DNA of 64,000 nucleotides from Pontibacter oryzae (GTDB lineage: Bacteria; Bacteroidota; Bacteroidia; Cytophagales; Hymenobacteraceae). The translations under genes and the position numbers were made by a program. Positions 53,020 to 62,554 of the stretch are shown here, piece by piece; positions within the stretch are counted from its first letter, which is position 1; every line of letters starts with the position of its first letter. The notes beneath the pieces were generated by a model. That model saw nothing but the letters and a program-made list of their open reading frames with translations, was not told where the DNA came from and searched no databases. The stretch is taken from assembly GCF_003576375.1 (NCBI RefSeq), contig NZ_QWGE01000003.1, positions 620,001 through 684,000 on the forward strand, given 5' to 3'.

Positions 53020-53598
53020 ATGACTATGGCAGAAAGTATAATTGAAGACGAAGTATTTGAGCGGGTTGACTATACAAATCGTGCGTTGCCAAAAGGAGAG
53101 TATGAGCACTGCACCTTCCTGAACTGCGATTTCTCAGGCTCCGACCTGGCGGGAGTGGTTTTTATGGAGTGCACATTCCGGGAATGTAACCTCAGTATGG
53201 CAAACCTCCGCGGCACGGCGCTGAAGGATGTGAAGTTCAGCAATTGCAAGCTTTTGGGCCTGAGCTTTAACAATTGTAGCAGTTTTTTGCTGTCGGTTGG
53301 GTTTGAGGACTGTGTGCTTAACCTGGCATCGTTCTACAAGCTAAAACTGAAGAACACCGCCTTTAAAAACTGTAGCCTGCGCGAAGCCGATTTTACCGAA
53401 GCCGACCTTACCAAAGCCAGCTTTGAAAACTGCGACCTGGCCAGTGTCACCTTCGATGGCTCGGTGCTAGAGAAAGCTGACTTCCGGATGGCATACAACT
53501 ACTCTATCAACCCCGAGAATAACCGCATGAAAGGCGCACGCTTTTCGGCTGATGGCTTGGCTGGGCTGCTAGATAAGTATAAACTGGTTATTAGCTGA
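53020..53598 (+). CDS. Pentapeptide-repeat protein
   Basis: 192 residues from the ATG at 53020 (a second ATG at 53026 is equally possible; the frame is open to 52954). The chain is built of A(D/N)Lxx-type pentapeptide units: CDFSGSDLAGVVFMECTF, CNLSMANLRGTALKDV, and READFTEADLTKASFENCDL. Such proteins form a right-handed quadrilateral beta-helix; the Qnr/MfpA branch protects DNA gyrase, and others have no known function. Spaced Cys residues (ENC, NCS, KNCS) are regular along the helix. No gene next to it suggests a role. Confidence 0.85.
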   Translation: MTMAESIIEDEVFERVDYTNRALPKGEYEHCTFLNCDFSGSDLAGVVFMECTFRECNLSMANLRGTALKDVKFSNCKLLGLSFNNCSSFLLSVGFEDCVLNLASFYKLKLKNTAFKNCSLREADFTEADLTKASFENCDLASVTFDGSVLEKADFRMAYNYSINPENNRMKGARFSADGLAGLLDKYKLVIS

Positions 53599-53625
53599 GG
53601 CTTATGCTGCACCGTATAAATCTGC

Positions 53626-53672
53626 ATAAACAAAGAGGCCGCCTCAGTAACTGAGGCGGCCTCTTTGTTTAT
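53626..53672. terminator. Perfect 22-bp bidirectional terminator
   Basis: Arms 53626-53647 and 53651-53672 are exact complements around a TAA loop (core GAGGCCGCCTCAG). It separates the convergent pentapeptide and floA genes. Confidence 0.95.
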
Positions 53673-53690
53673 TGTATACTTTACTTTTAA

Positions 53691-54680
53691 TTACTCTTTC
53701 GGCTTACCAGAACTGCCTTGGTCGCCGGGGTTGGCAATGTTGTTGCGCATATCAGTATCAGACTGGATATTCTGCATACGGTAGTAGTCCATAATGCCTA
53801 GGTTGCCGTTGCGGAAAGCCGCCGCGATGGCCTGCGGCACCTCCACCTCGGCTTGAATTACGTTAGCACGGGCTTCCTGTGCCTTGGCTTTCATTTCCTG
53901 CTCCACGGCTACGGCCATAGCGCGGCGCTCTTCGGCTTTAGCCTCCGCTACACGCAGGTCGGCTCCGGCCTGGTCTATCTGAAGTTTGGCGCCAATGTTT
54001 TCACCCACGTCAATGTCGGCAATATCAATCGAGAGAATTTCGTAGGCCGTGCCCGCATCGAGGCCTTTCTGCAATACCAGCTTCGAGATCATGTCCGGGT
54101 TTTCGAGCACGCTCTTATGTGAGGTAGAAGAACCGATAGAGGTTACGATACCCTCGCCAACACGGGCCAGAATCGTTTCCTCGCCAGCACCACCCACCAA
54201 TTGCATAATATTGGCGCGCACCGTTACACGGGCCTTGGCAATCAGCTGAATGCCATCCTGGGCTACGGCTGCCACATTTGGCGTATTAATTACTTTCGGG
54301 TTTACCGAAGTAGTTACGGCCTCAAACACGTTACGGCCCGCAAGGTCTATGGCGGTTGCCTGTTTAAACGATAGCGGGATGTTAGCTTTGTCAGCAGAAA
54401 TAAGCGCTTTGATAACGTTTGGCACGTTACCGCCAGCCAGATAGTGCGTTTCCAGTTCGGTGGTGGTTACGTCGATGCCGGCTTTGGTGGCGTTGATCAT
54501 GGAGTTCACGATCAGGCTTGGCGGCACCTTCCGGATGCGCATGAACACGAGCTCCAGCAGGCCTACTTTCACGCCCGAGAACAGCGCTGTTATCCATAGG
54601 CTGATCGGCACGAAGTATAAAAAGATGATGAGCAGGATAATTCCGCCTGCCACTAAAAATAATACGGATAGGTTTTCCAT
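53691..54680 (-). CDS. floA: Flotillin-like protein FloA
   Basis: 329 residues. An N-terminal membrane hairpin (about 5-40) precedes an SPFH-type domain and a C-terminal Ala/Glu-rich coiled coil ([33 protein letters not shown]). [34 protein letters not shown] and [25 protein letters not shown] are hallmarks of the FloA (former UPF0365) family, which organises membrane microdomains. Translated 10 bases after the NfeD-like gene, the usual partner in bacteria. Confidence 0.94.
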   Translation of the reverse strand: MENLSVLFLVAGGIILLIIFLYFVPISLWITALFSGVKVGLLELVFMRIRKVPPSLIVNSMINATKAGIDVTTTELETHYLAGGNVPNVIKALISADKANIPLSFKQATAIDLAGRNVFEAVTTSVNPKVINTPNVAAVAQDGIQLIAKARVTVRANIMQLVGGAGEETILARVGEGIVTSIGSSTSHKSVLENPDMISKLVLQKGLDAGTAYEILSIDIADIDVGENIGAKLQIDQAGADLRVAEAKAEERRAMAVAVEQEMKAKAQEARANVIQAEVEVPQAIAAAFRNGNLGIMDYYRMQNIQSDTDMRNNIANPGDQGSSGKPKE

Positions 54681-54690
54681 CTGAAAAGGG

Positions 54691-55164
54691 TTAGGAGATT
54701 GCTTCTACAATTATCTTGTTTTGGTTAAGCCTGATAATGCGCACGGGTGTGCTTGGCGCTACAAACTCGCCGCGGGTTTGCACCTCGTGGTGGCGCTCGG
54801 CAAACAGAGCAGTGCCTTGGGGCCGCAGCGCAGATACGGTCTTGCCAGTGACGCCCACTTCCAGGGTGTGCTGGTGGTCTTCGTTAACGCGGCCTTTATT
54901 TTGGTTTTTCAGGGCAAAGCGCGCCCAACTATCCGACCGGAAACTATAGAAAAAGGCCAGGCCACTTATCAGCACAGTGGCTCCAAGTATGATATGGCCT
55001 GTTTCGGTGCCCAAGGCTGCGTAGCCAATCCAGATGCCGATAGCGGTAAGTATAAATCCCAGCACGCCTACTATGGTAGTGCCCGGCACAAATATGAGCT
55101 CCACCACTACAAGTAGCAGGCCGATGCCGATGAGCAGTATTACCGTTATCCAGTCCAGTAGCAT
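54691..55164 (-). CDS. NfeD family membrane protein
   Basis: 157 residues. Three or four membrane helices (about 5-25, 27-50, 56-72) lead to a C-terminal OB-fold (about 90-157): [21 protein letters not shown] and [26 protein letters not shown]. This is the short NfeD type without the ClpP-like protease domain. It heads the two-gene nfeD-floA operon; NfeD proteins interact with flotillins. Confidence 0.9.
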   Translation of the reverse strand: MLLDWITVILLIGIGLLLVVVELIFVPGTTIVGVLGFILTAIGIWIGYAALGTETGHIILGATVLISGLAFFYSFRSDSWARFALKNQNKGRVNEDHQHTLEVGVTGKTVSALRPQGTALFAERHHEVQTRGEFVAPSTPVRIIRLNQNKIIVEAIS

Positions 55165-55206
55165 AAGTTTGTGTGCTTGTTAAGTAAATATAGAGATTTT
55201 TAGATA

Positions 55207-55248
55207 GAATTACGAATTACGAATTACGAATTACGAATTACGAATTAC
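55207..55248. repeat. Six perfect tandem copies of GAATTAC
   Basis: The 7-base unit GAATTAC is repeated six times without error from 55207 to 55248, upstream of nfeD. A single related copy (TACGAATTTA) occurs at 3511. Apart from this and the terminator, 55165-55452 contains nothing I can call. Confidence 0.9.
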
Positions 55249-55368
55249 CGTTTGTTATGCAACCCTATCTCGTGCGCGGCAGAGTTTTATACTTCTGCAA
55301 CTTAAATAGAGTAGTTATACTTATATCTACGGATTCTGGGTGGTGTAGGCATGAATGCTGTAATGCAA

Positions 55369-55400
55369 AAGCGCCGCCTGCTTGTGTGCAGGTGGCGCTT
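55369..55400 (-). terminator. Terminator of proS
   Basis: AAGCGCCGCCTGC (55369-55381) pairs with GCAGGTGGCGCTT (55388-55400), one wobble; TTTT follows on the minus strand. Confidence 0.8.
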
Positions 55401-55452
55401 CAAGTATAAATATGTTAAAGCCGATCAACAATCAGCCACAAACAAGCAGCAA

Positions 55453-56931
55453 TTAATACGCTTTGGCAAAGTATACGCGCTGTTTGCTTGGCTTGCCAGT
55501 TAGCATGTCCACGCCTTCTTCTTCCTGCGTATCCAGGGCGATGCAACGGATAGTGGCTTTAGTCTCTTCCTTAATGCGCTCCTCTGTTTCTGGTGTGCCA
55601 TCCCAGTGAGCCAGTACAAATCCACCCTTGTTTTCCAGCACGTCCTTAAACTCTTCGTAGGTATCAACTTTGGTAGTGTGCTCCTCGCGGTAAGTAAATG
55701 CCTTGTTGTAAATATTCTCTTGGATCTCGTCTAGCAAGGCAGGGATATAGTTGGCCAAGCCGGCGAACTCCTGTGAGCTTTTCTCTTTGGTGTCGCGGCG
55801 GGCAATTTCGGCAGTGCCATTTGCCAGGTCGCGTGCCCCGATGGCTACGCGCACCGGCACACCTTTCAGCTCCCACTCAGCAAACTTAAAGCCTGGTCGC
55901 TCTGTGTCGCGGTCATCATACTTTACACTTATGCCTTTAGATTCGAGTTCGCGCTTCAGTTGGTGTACTTTCTCAGATATCTGTGCCAGCTGCTCTTCGC
56001 CTTTATAAATCGGCACAATTACAACCTGTATCGGAGCCAGCTTTGGAGGAAGCACAAGCCCCTCGTCGTCGGAGTGAGCCATAACCAGGGCGCCCATCAT
56101 GCGTGTGCTCACGCCCCACGAGGTGCCCCATACATATTCTAAGCCGCCTTCCTTGGTAGCATACTTCACATCAAACGCTTTGGCAAAGTTCTGGCCCAGG
56201 AAGTGAGATGTGCCTGCCTGCAGTGCTTTTCCGTCTTGCATCAGACCCTCGATGCAATAAGTGTCTAGGGCGCCGGCGAAGCGCTCGTTTGGTGTTTTAA
56301 CGCCTCGGATAACCGGAAGCGCCAGGTACTGCTCAGCAAAGGTGGCGTATACTTCCAGCATTTGCTCTGTCTCGGTTACGGCTTCTTCGGCGGTGGCGTG
56401 AGCCGTGTGGCCTTCCTGCCACAGGAACTCCGCTGTGCGCAAAAACAGGCGCGTGCGCATTTCCCAGCGTACTACGTTTGCCCACTGGTTTACCAGCAGG
56501 GGCAGGTCGCGGTAGCTTTGGATCCAGTTTTTATAAGTGCTCCAGATAATCGCTTCGGAGGTAGGGCGTACAATCAGTTCCTCTTCCAGTTTGGCGGCTG
56601 GGTCAACGCGCAGCTTGCCGGCTTTATCCGGGTCGGTTTGTAAACGGTAATGGGTTACCACGGCGCACTCCTTGGCAAAGCCTTCTGCGTTCTGCTCCTC
56701 GGCCTCGAACAAGCTTTTGGGCACAAACAGCGGGAAGTACGCATTCTGGTGGCCGGTTGCCTTAAACATATCATCCAGCACACGCTGCATCTTCTCCCAA
56801 ATGGCATAGCCGTATGGCTTGATCACCATACACCCGCGCACGGCTGAGTTCTCAGCCAGGCCCGCCTTCTTCACTAGCTCGTTGTACCACAGAGAGTAAT
56901 CTTCGCTTCTTTTAGGTAACCCTTTGCTCAT
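55453..56931 (-). CDS. proS: Prolyl-tRNA synthetase, short (type 3) form
   Basis: 492 residues, class II synthetase charging tRNA(Pro). It is the archaeal/eukaryotic-like form without the long editing insertion, which is standard for Bacteroidota. Motif 1 to 3 regions are visible: [11 protein letters not shown], the motif-2 loop [26 protein letters not shown], and the proline-site sequences [30 protein letters not shown]. The C-terminal anticodon-binding domain starts at about 290, and the zinc-binding-like extension ends in VYFAKAY. Confidence 0.95.
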   Translation of the reverse strand: MSKGLPKRSEDYSLWYNELVKKAGLAENSAVRGCMVIKPYGYAIWEKMQRVLDDMFKATGHQNAYFPLFVPKSLFEAEEQNAEGFAKECAVVTHYRLQTDPDKAGKLRVDPAAKLEEELIVRPTSEAIIWSTYKNWIQSYRDLPLLVNQWANVVRWEMRTRLFLRTAEFLWQEGHTAHATAEEAVTETEQMLEVYATFAEQYLALPVIRGVKTPNERFAGALDTYCIEGLMQDGKALQAGTSHFLGQNFAKAFDVKYATKEGGLEYVWGTSWGVSTRMMGALVMAHSDDEGLVLPPKLAPIQVVIVPIYKGEEQLAQISEKVHQLKRELESKGISVKYDDRDTERPGFKFAEWELKGVPVRVAIGARDLANGTAEIARRDTKEKSSQEFAGLANYIPALLDEIQENIYNKAFTYREEHTTKVDTYEEFKDVLENKGGFVLAHWDGTPETEERIKEETKATIRCIALDTQEEEGVDMLTGKPSKQRVYFAKAY

Positions 56932-57075
56932 TTTTCTTTAATATTATCTTATATGGCTAATTTATGATGCTTTTGGAACAAAGTTTGCAGCGTTAGTATG
57001 AGGGCTGGACATCATTCCGGCCCAAAAATACGTTAATATATTATACTATGATAAGGTTTTGCCCCATTGTGTGCT

Positions 57076-57083
57076 TATCTTTG
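57076..57083 (+). promoter_or_regulatory. Candidate -7 element of the Tyr/Ser-rich lipoprotein gene
   Basis: TATCTTTG matches TAnnTTTG exactly; the start would be near 57090, 36 bases before the ATG at 57126. A TTTTG lies upstream at a 14-base spacing, shorter than the optimum. Confidence 0.4.
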
Positions 57084-57125
57084 ATATAGAACCAGTTAAT
57101 CCCAGCAGAACAACAGCAGAAGGCC

Positions 57126-58337
57126 ATGAAAAAGTATACGATTTTTACCATAGCCCCCGCGCTCGCTTTACTGGCAGCTGGCTGTAGCAGCCCCACTGCA
57201 ATGCAATCGTCGGAGTACGACGATATGTATTACAGCTCAGCCGACCAGACCGTGTACGTAGAGCCGGAGGCACAATCCTCGGGGCGGGCTTACCAAACTT
57301 ATAACGATAACACCTCCGCTTACAGCAACGATCAGCTTGCCGAAGGAGAGGTGCTTAACCCGGAATACTCCGATAACTCTATCACTCAAAATTATAGCGG
57401 CGATGAGTATTACGATGGGCGCGATTATAACCCTCGCGATAACTGGTATCGGCCTGATTACTCTTTCGTAGATCCTTATTGGGGCGCAGCTTATGTGCCT
57501 CGCCGCGCAAGTTATGCCTTTTATGATCCTTTCTACGACCCGTTTTATTACGATCCTTTTTACTATGATCCTTTCTGGGGGCCATCGCGCTACAGAAGCG
57601 GCCTGACAGTAAGCATTAGCTACGGTGTAGGATGGGGCGGTGGTTTTTATGGCTATCCGCGTTACGGGTATAGTAACTGGTGGCCAAACAGCTATGGGCA
57701 CGGCTTTTATAATGGCTACTACAGAGGCTATGCTAATGGCTATTACGCCCATAACCCATATAATTGGTACCACGACAGACCCGTTGTTTTTGGCAAGGCT
57801 GCTAAAGTGCAGTATGGGCCACGCGACAGCCGCAGAACCTCTGTGGATAACAGCAGTGCCGCCGGGCGCCCAGATAGAGGCCGTGTAAACCGTGGTGAAA
57901 GCACGGGGCAGCAGCAAACAGAGGGAGTGGTCGGCCGCCAATCGCGCAGCAGCCGCAGTACAGTATCTCCGGCCAGAGGCACTGAGTCTGCTAAGCCCTC
58001 GTTGCCAAGCAGGCCAAGCCGCAATACTACGGTGCAGCCCCGTGAGCAAAATGTACAGCCACAGCCAGAAAACGCTAACCGCAGCCGCCGCACCCGTGAG
58101 TATACGCCAAGCCGTTCACCGGAGCAACGCGAAAGACCAGCACGCACTATTGAACGCCGACCGAGCCGCACGATAGAGAGCAGACCAAGCCGTACCATAG
58201 AAAGCCGGCCGAGCCGGACTTTTGAGAGCCGCCCAAGCAGCACGCCATCACGCACTGTTGAGCGCAGCAGCAGTTCATCGTCCTCTTCTTCGTCTGGGGA
58301 GAGTAGCGGGCGATCATCAAGAAGAGGAAACAATTAA
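57126..58337 (+). CDS. Low-complexity lipoprotein (Tyr/Gly-rich, then Arg/Ser-Pro repeats)
   Basis: 403 residues. Lipobox with Cys20 (LLAAGCSS). Residues 25-110 are Tyr/Asn/Asp-rich; 118-220 are Tyr/Gly/Trp-rich with near-repeats DPFYDPFYYDPFYYDPF and GYYRGYANGYYAHNPYN. The C-terminal 170 residues are basic and disordered, with four copies of a 9-residue unit RTIESRPS (about 342-375) and a poly-Ser run. No enzymatic domain is recognised. It may be a surface or periplasmic matrix-binding protein; the basic tail could bind polysaccharide or nucleic acid. It lies 25 bases upstream of the beta-barrel gene, probably the same operon. Confidence 0.75.
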   Translation: MKKYTIFTIAPALALLAAGCSSPTAMQSSEYDDMYYSSADQTVYVEPEAQSSGRAYQTYNDNTSAYSNDQLAEGEVLNPEYSDNSITQNYSGDEYYDGRDYNPRDNWYRPDYSFVDPYWGAAYVPRRASYAFYDPFYDPFYYDPFYYDPFWGPSRYRSGLTVSISYGVGWGGGFYGYPRYGYSNWWPNSYGHGFYNGYYRGYANGYYAHNPYNWYHDRPVVFGKAAKVQYGPRDSRRTSVDNSSAAGRPDRGRVNRGESTGQQQTEGVVGRQSRSSRSTVSPARGTESAKPSLPSRPSRNTTVQPREQNVQPQPENANRSRRTREYTPSRSPEQRERPARTIERRPSRTIESRPSRTIESRPSRTFESRPSSTPSRTVERSSSSSSSSSSGESSGRSSRRGNN

Positions 58338-58362
58338 TCTAGCATAAACTTCCTATAAGCAT

Positions 58363-60018
58363 ATGAAGAAGACACTTTTGGCCAGCCTGGCGCTTTTGCT
58401 GGGCTGGGGTGGTACTGCTTTTGCCCAAACCGAGGTAGACGCCCTGCGCTACTCTCAGACCGGGGTATCAGGTACTGCGCGCATTCAGGGTATGGGTGGC
58501 GCCCAAACAGCCCTCGGAGCAGATATTTCCAGCCTTTCCGGCAACCCTGCGGGTTTGGGCATGTTCCGCCGTTCTGAGTTTACTATTACGCCGGGCATCC
58601 AGTCTGCTAACTATAATAATTCAATAAGACTGTCAGACGGTTCCTCTGAACGTAGCACAGGTAGCAGCAGTAATTTTGTCTTCCCGCAGCTAGGTGTTGT
58701 CATATCCAACAGAAAAGGCGACAGCGATGGCAGCGATTGGCGCGGTACGACCTTCGGGATTGGCATAACCAGGCTCAATGATTTTAATGAGCGTTATACT
58801 TCCTATCGAACTAATACAAATATTAATGGGGAAATGTATCAGCAAAAGTATGGTCAGTATCTAGAAGCTATGAAAGCTTGGGAGGATAATAATTTTGAAG
58901 GGGCAATGCCGCTTATATCTGAGTTTGATCCTACGATAGTTGGATACTTTGCTGATTTAGCAGAGTATAATGCAAGGACAGAAGCTAGTTTGAATCAAGA
59001 ATACGATGATGGAATTACGTCGTTGGAAGGCTTAGCATACGGAAGCTTCTTGTTTGGGTATAATAATGATGGATATATTCTGCCTGAGTATAGAAATGGT
59101 CTAATAACACATCGCGAGGAAATTATCAGAAAAGGATCTCAGAACCAGATTGACATTGGAATAGGTTCCAGCTACAAGGACAAGCTATATATAGGCGCGT
59201 CGCTTGGCATCGTAACCGTGGATTTCTCGCAAGAAACCATTTACACAGAATCCGAAGGCGACCCAACCACACCCTTTGCCAGCTTAGAGTACAGAGATGA
59301 GTTTTCGACTACGGGTGCAGGTGTAAACCTTAAAGTGGGTATGATTGCCCGCCCGATAGATGCGCTTCGGTTAGGTGTGAGCGTACAAACCCCAACAGCT
59401 TATACATTTGACGACGATTACCAGCGCTCCATAATAACAACCTTTGATGATGGGATAGAGGGCGCAGCAGAAGTGCCCGGGCAATTTTCTTACCGTTTGG
59501 TAACTCCCTTTAAAGCAACGGGCGGCGTGGCTTATTTCATTGGTAAGTATGGCTTTATCACCGCCGATGTGGAGTATGTAGATTATGGCGACGCGAAGTT
59601 CCGCGAAGATGATGACTTCTCGTCTGGCGGTTTTTTTGATGACATCAACAACGGTATAGCAACAAACAACAGATCAGCAGTAAACTATAAATTAGGCGCT
59701 GAGGGTAGATATGATGTGTTTCGGTTGCGAGCAGGCTATGCATATAATGCCGAGCTTGATAACGGCTCCAGTTACAGAGATGGGTTCATTAACTACAAGT
59801 ACGGTGCCACCAAGCATTATACTTTAGGGGCTGGTGTAAGGCTGCAAAAATTTTATGTGGATGCTGCCTATGTGCACTCACAGCAGGATCAAGTATATGC
59901 GCCTTTCGTGAGCGGTACCAGCTACTCACCGTATACCTTTAAAACAACCGGGGAGCCTGCCGTGAACATCGATAAAAAACAGAATACAGTGCTTGTAACG
60001 CTGGGCTTTAACTTCTAA
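58363..60018 (+). CDS. Outer-membrane beta-barrel protein (OmpP1/FadL-like)
   Basis: 551 residues. Signal peptide 1-21 (TAFAQ). The N-terminus with GVSGTARIQGMGGAQTALGADISSLSGNPAGLG is typical of FadL/OmpP1-type or Bacteroidota aromatic-hydrocarbon-uptake barrels, and alternating beta-strands run to the C-terminal NTVLVTLGFNF. It is expected in the outer membrane as a channel for hydrophobic compounds, by analogy only. A segment of roughly 130 codons (58780-59190) is much richer in A+T than the rest of the gene and encodes a loop-like acidic stretch (see findings). Confidence 0.8.
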   Translation: MKKTLLASLALLLGWGGTAFAQTEVDALRYSQTGVSGTARIQGMGGAQTALGADISSLSGNPAGLGMFRRSEFTITPGIQSANYNNSIRLSDGSSERSTGSSSNFVFPQLGVVISNRKGDSDGSDWRGTTFGIGITRLNDFNERYTSYRTNTNINGEMYQQKYGQYLEAMKAWEDNNFEGAMPLISEFDPTIVGYFADLAEYNARTEASLNQEYDDGITSLEGLAYGSFLFGYNNDGYILPEYRNGLITHREEIIRKGSQNQIDIGIGSSYKDKLYIGASLGIVTVDFSQETIYTESEGDPTTPFASLEYRDEFSTTGAGVNLKVGMIARPIDALRLGVSVQTPTAYTFDDDYQRSIITTFDDGIEGAAEVPGQFSYRLVTPFKATGGVAYFIGKYGFITADVEYVDYGDAKFREDDDFSSGGFFDDINNGIATNNRSAVNYKLGAEGRYDVFRLRAGYAYNAELDNGSSYRDGFINYKYGATKHYTLGAGVRLQKFYVDAAYVHSQQDQVYAPFVSGTSYSPYTFKTTGEPAVNIDKKQNTVLVTLGFNF

Positions 60019-60030
60019 CGGCCCGAGTAT

Positions 60031-60076
60031 AAACCAAAAGCGGCAGTCCATTTACATGGGCTGTCGCTTTTGGTTT
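60031..60076 (+). terminator. Terminator of the beta-barrel gene
   Basis: AAACCAAAAGCG-CAG-CCAT pairs with ATGG-CTG-CGCTTTTGGTTT, two mismatches, 13 bases after the stop codon. Confidence 0.85.
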
Positions 60077-60242
60077 AAGCTTTGTGAGCCAGCGTTAAAG
60101 TATGAGCAGCTCTCCGGGTCATTCAATCAATTATCCATTCAAAACTATTCAAACCCCAGGTATGGTTTTGGATGTGCTATTATGGCGAAACCACATTATT
60201 CTTCTAACTTAGAGGAGCAAAAACTAAACTTCAACTAAAAAC

Positions 60243-62480
60243 ATGCATATCAGACTTAGATCAAACCTTTTGGCTGCCATGCTTCTGTGTTTTGCCTTTG
60301 TGGCGCAGGCGCAGCAGAAGAAAGATATAACCCTGGAGGATATCTACAAGAAAGGTACTTTCCGTAGCCAGTCGGTGTACGGCGTAAACTGGATGAACGA
60401 CGGCCGCTACTACAGCTCGCAGGTGCCGGATGCCACCAACAAAGTATACGACATCGTAAAGTATGATGTAACTACCGGCAAGCCCGTAGCCACCATCATC
60501 GAAGGCGAGAACCTGGTACCAACTGGCAGCAACCAGCCAATTCAGTACGACGATTATACCTTCTCTTCGGATGAGCAGAAGGTGCTTTTTTCTACCGATA
60601 CCGAGCAGATCTACCGCCGTTCTTCCAAGGCAGAGTTCTACATCTACGACATCGCCTCTAAAAAACTGACCAAGCTGAGCGACGGCGGCAAGCAACTGTA
60701 TGCCTCTTTCTCGCCGGATGCCAAGCGCGTTGCCTTTGCCCGTGGCAACAACATGTTCGTGACGGACCTGAGCAGCATGCAGGAAACGCAGATTACCACG
60801 GATGGCAAGTTCAACGCCATCATAAACGGGTATGCGGACTGGGTGTATGAGGAGGAGTTCTCTTTTGCCAAAGGCTTCCACTGGTCGCCGGATGGTAAAA
60901 AGATAGCTTTTTATACTTTTGATGAGGCCAACGTGCCAGAATTTAACATGCAGATGTGGGGCGAGCTGTATCCGCAGGATAACAAGTTTAAGTACCCGAA
61001 AGCCGGCGAGGCCAACTCTACAGTAAAAGTATCGGTGTATGACGTGAACAGCGGCAAAACCGTGAAAATGGATACCGGCAACGAGGCCGATATCTACATC
61101 CCGCGCATTAAGTGGACGAACGATGCCAACCTGCTGTCGATCCAGAAGATGAACCGCCTGCAGAACACATTGGAAATTCTGCACGCCAACGCTACCACCG
61201 GCAAAACCAGCGTGGTGCTGAAGGAAACCGACAAAGCCTACATCGACATCACCGACGACCTGACCTATCTGAAAGATGGCAAGTATTTTATCCACTCATC
61301 AGAAGTAAAAGGCTACAACCACCTGTACCTGTATAGCATGAACGGTAAGCTGGTGCGCCAGATCACGGATGGCAACTGGGAGGTAAGCGAGTACGTGGGC
61401 TACGACGAGAAGAACGACCGCCTGTACTACATGTCTACGGAGGTGTCGCCGCTGGAACGCCACTTGTACAGCATCAGCAGCAAAGGCAAAAAGAAGCAGC
61501 GCCTGACCGACAAGGAAGGAACGCACCACGTGAACATGAGCAACGACTTTACCTACTACTTGGACTATTATTCGGCTGCCAACCAGGTGCCTACCGTTAG
61601 CCTGCACACCGCCAAAGACGGAAAACTGATCAAGATGCTGGAGGATAACCAGAAGCTGCAGAACACACTGGCGCAGTATGACCTTGCCAAGCAGGAGTTC
61701 TTTACCATGAGCACTTCGGAAGGTAATAAGTTGAACGGCTGGATGATTAAGCCAACCGATTTTGACCCGAACAAGAAGTACCCGGTGCTGATGTTTGTGT
61801 ACGGTGGCCCGGGCTCGCAAACGGTAACCAACAGCTGGGGCGGAAGCAACTACCTATGGTACCAGGTGCTGGCCGACAAAGGCCTGATTGTGGTGAGCGT
61901 GGACAACCGCGGTACAGGTGCCCGTGGCGCAGACTTCAAGAAAGTGACCTACGCCAACCTGGGCAAGTATGAGATCGAGGATCAGATTGAGGCTGCCAAG
62001 TGGTTAGGTAACCAATCTTACGTAGATAAAAACCGCATCGGTATCTGGGGCCACAGCTTTGGCGGCTACATGACGCTGCTGGGCCTTACCAAAGGCGAGG
62101 GCGTGTTTAGAGCGGGTATCTCGGTGGCTCCGGTTACGAACTGGAGATTTTACGATACCATCTACACGGAGCGCTACCTGAAAACACCACAGGAAAATGC
62201 TGCAGGGTATGATGATAACTCCCCGCTGTTCTTTGCCGACAAACTGAAGGGCGAGCTGCTGCTCATCCACGGTACCGGCGATGATAACGTGCACTTCCAA
62301 AACGCAGTGGCCATGCAGGATGCCCTGATCGATGCCAACAAGCAGTTCGAGAGCTTTTACTACCCGAACCGTAACCACGGCATCTATGGAGGCAACACCT
62401 ACATGCACCGCTTCACCATGATGACTGACTTCCTGGAGCGCAACCTGATCAACCCGAAAGGGGAATCTGTGAACCAGTAA
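60243..62480 (+). CDS. Dipeptidyl-peptidase IV (S9B family)
   Basis: 745 residues. Signal peptide 1-23 (AQAQQ), then an eight-bladed beta-propeller (about 40-480) and an alpha/beta-hydrolase domain. The catalytic triad is Ser605 in GHSFGGYMT, Asp680 or Asp681 in GTGDDNVHFQ and His712 in NHGIYG; the substrate-binding Glu pair is in DWVYEEEF. The enzyme removes Xaa-Pro dipeptides from peptide N-termini, most likely in the periplasm, and may finish digestion of peptides released by secreted proteases such as the one at 28973-34135. Confidence 0.94.
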   Translation: MHIRLRSNLLAAMLLCFAFVAQAQQKKDITLEDIYKKGTFRSQSVYGVNWMNDGRYYSSQVPDATNKVYDIVKYDVTTGKPVATIIEGENLVPTGSNQPIQYDDYTFSSDEQKVLFSTDTEQIYRRSSKAEFYIYDIASKKLTKLSDGGKQLYASFSPDAKRVAFARGNNMFVTDLSSMQETQITTDGKFNAIINGYADWVYEEEFSFAKGFHWSPDGKKIAFYTFDEANVPEFNMQMWGELYPQDNKFKYPKAGEANSTVKVSVYDVNSGKTVKMDTGNEADIYIPRIKWTNDANLLSIQKMNRLQNTLEILHANATTGKTSVVLKETDKAYIDITDDLTYLKDGKYFIHSSEVKGYNHLYLYSMNGKLVRQITDGNWEVSEYVGYDEKNDRLYYMSTEVSPLERHLYSISSKGKKKQRLTDKEGTHHVNMSNDFTYYLDYYSAANQVPTVSLHTAKDGKLIKMLEDNQKLQNTLAQYDLAKQEFFTMSTSEGNKLNGWMIKPTDFDPNKKYPVLMFVYGGPGSQTVTNSWGGSNYLWYQVLADKGLIVVSVDNRGTGARGADFKKVTYANLGKYEIEDQIEAAKWLGNQSYVDKNRIGIWGHSFGGYMTLLGLTKGEGVFRAGISVAPVTNWRFYDTIYTERYLKTPQENAAGYDDNSPLFFADKLKGELLLIHGTGDDNVHFQNAVAMQDALIDANKQFESFYYPNRNHGIYGGNTYMHRFTMMTDFLERNLINPKGESVNQ

Positions 62481-62496
62481 GCATATCGTATAAACC

Positions 62497-62538
62497 AAAG
62501 TATAAAGGCCTGCCGGAAACGGTGGGCCTTTATACTTT
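62497..62538. terminator. Bidirectional terminator made from an inverted pair of AAGTATA words
   Basis: AAAGTATAAAGGCC (62497-62510) pairs perfectly with GGCCTTTATACTTT (62525-62538) around a CCG-GAAA-CGG apical hairpin, between convergent genes. The stem ends are exactly AAGTATA and TATACTT. Confidence 0.85.
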
Positions 62539-62554
62539 ACAAAGGATCTGAAAG

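Noticed and set aside
55207-55248. CRISPR array
   Set aside because: The repeat is 7 bases with no spacers and no cas genes nearby.
57237-58049. 270-codon minus-strand frame opposite the low-complexity lipoprotein
   Set aside because: Long only because the sense strand is repetitive; composition is the image of the Tyr/Gly codons.
60056-60238. Possible 60-residue gene between the barrel and DPP-IV genes
   Set aside because: It starts inside the terminator hairpin and shows no protein-like pattern.
60261-61295. 344-codon open frame opposite the DPP-IV gene
   Set aside because: It mirrors the codon pattern of the real gene on the other strand, has no family motifs and no promoter.
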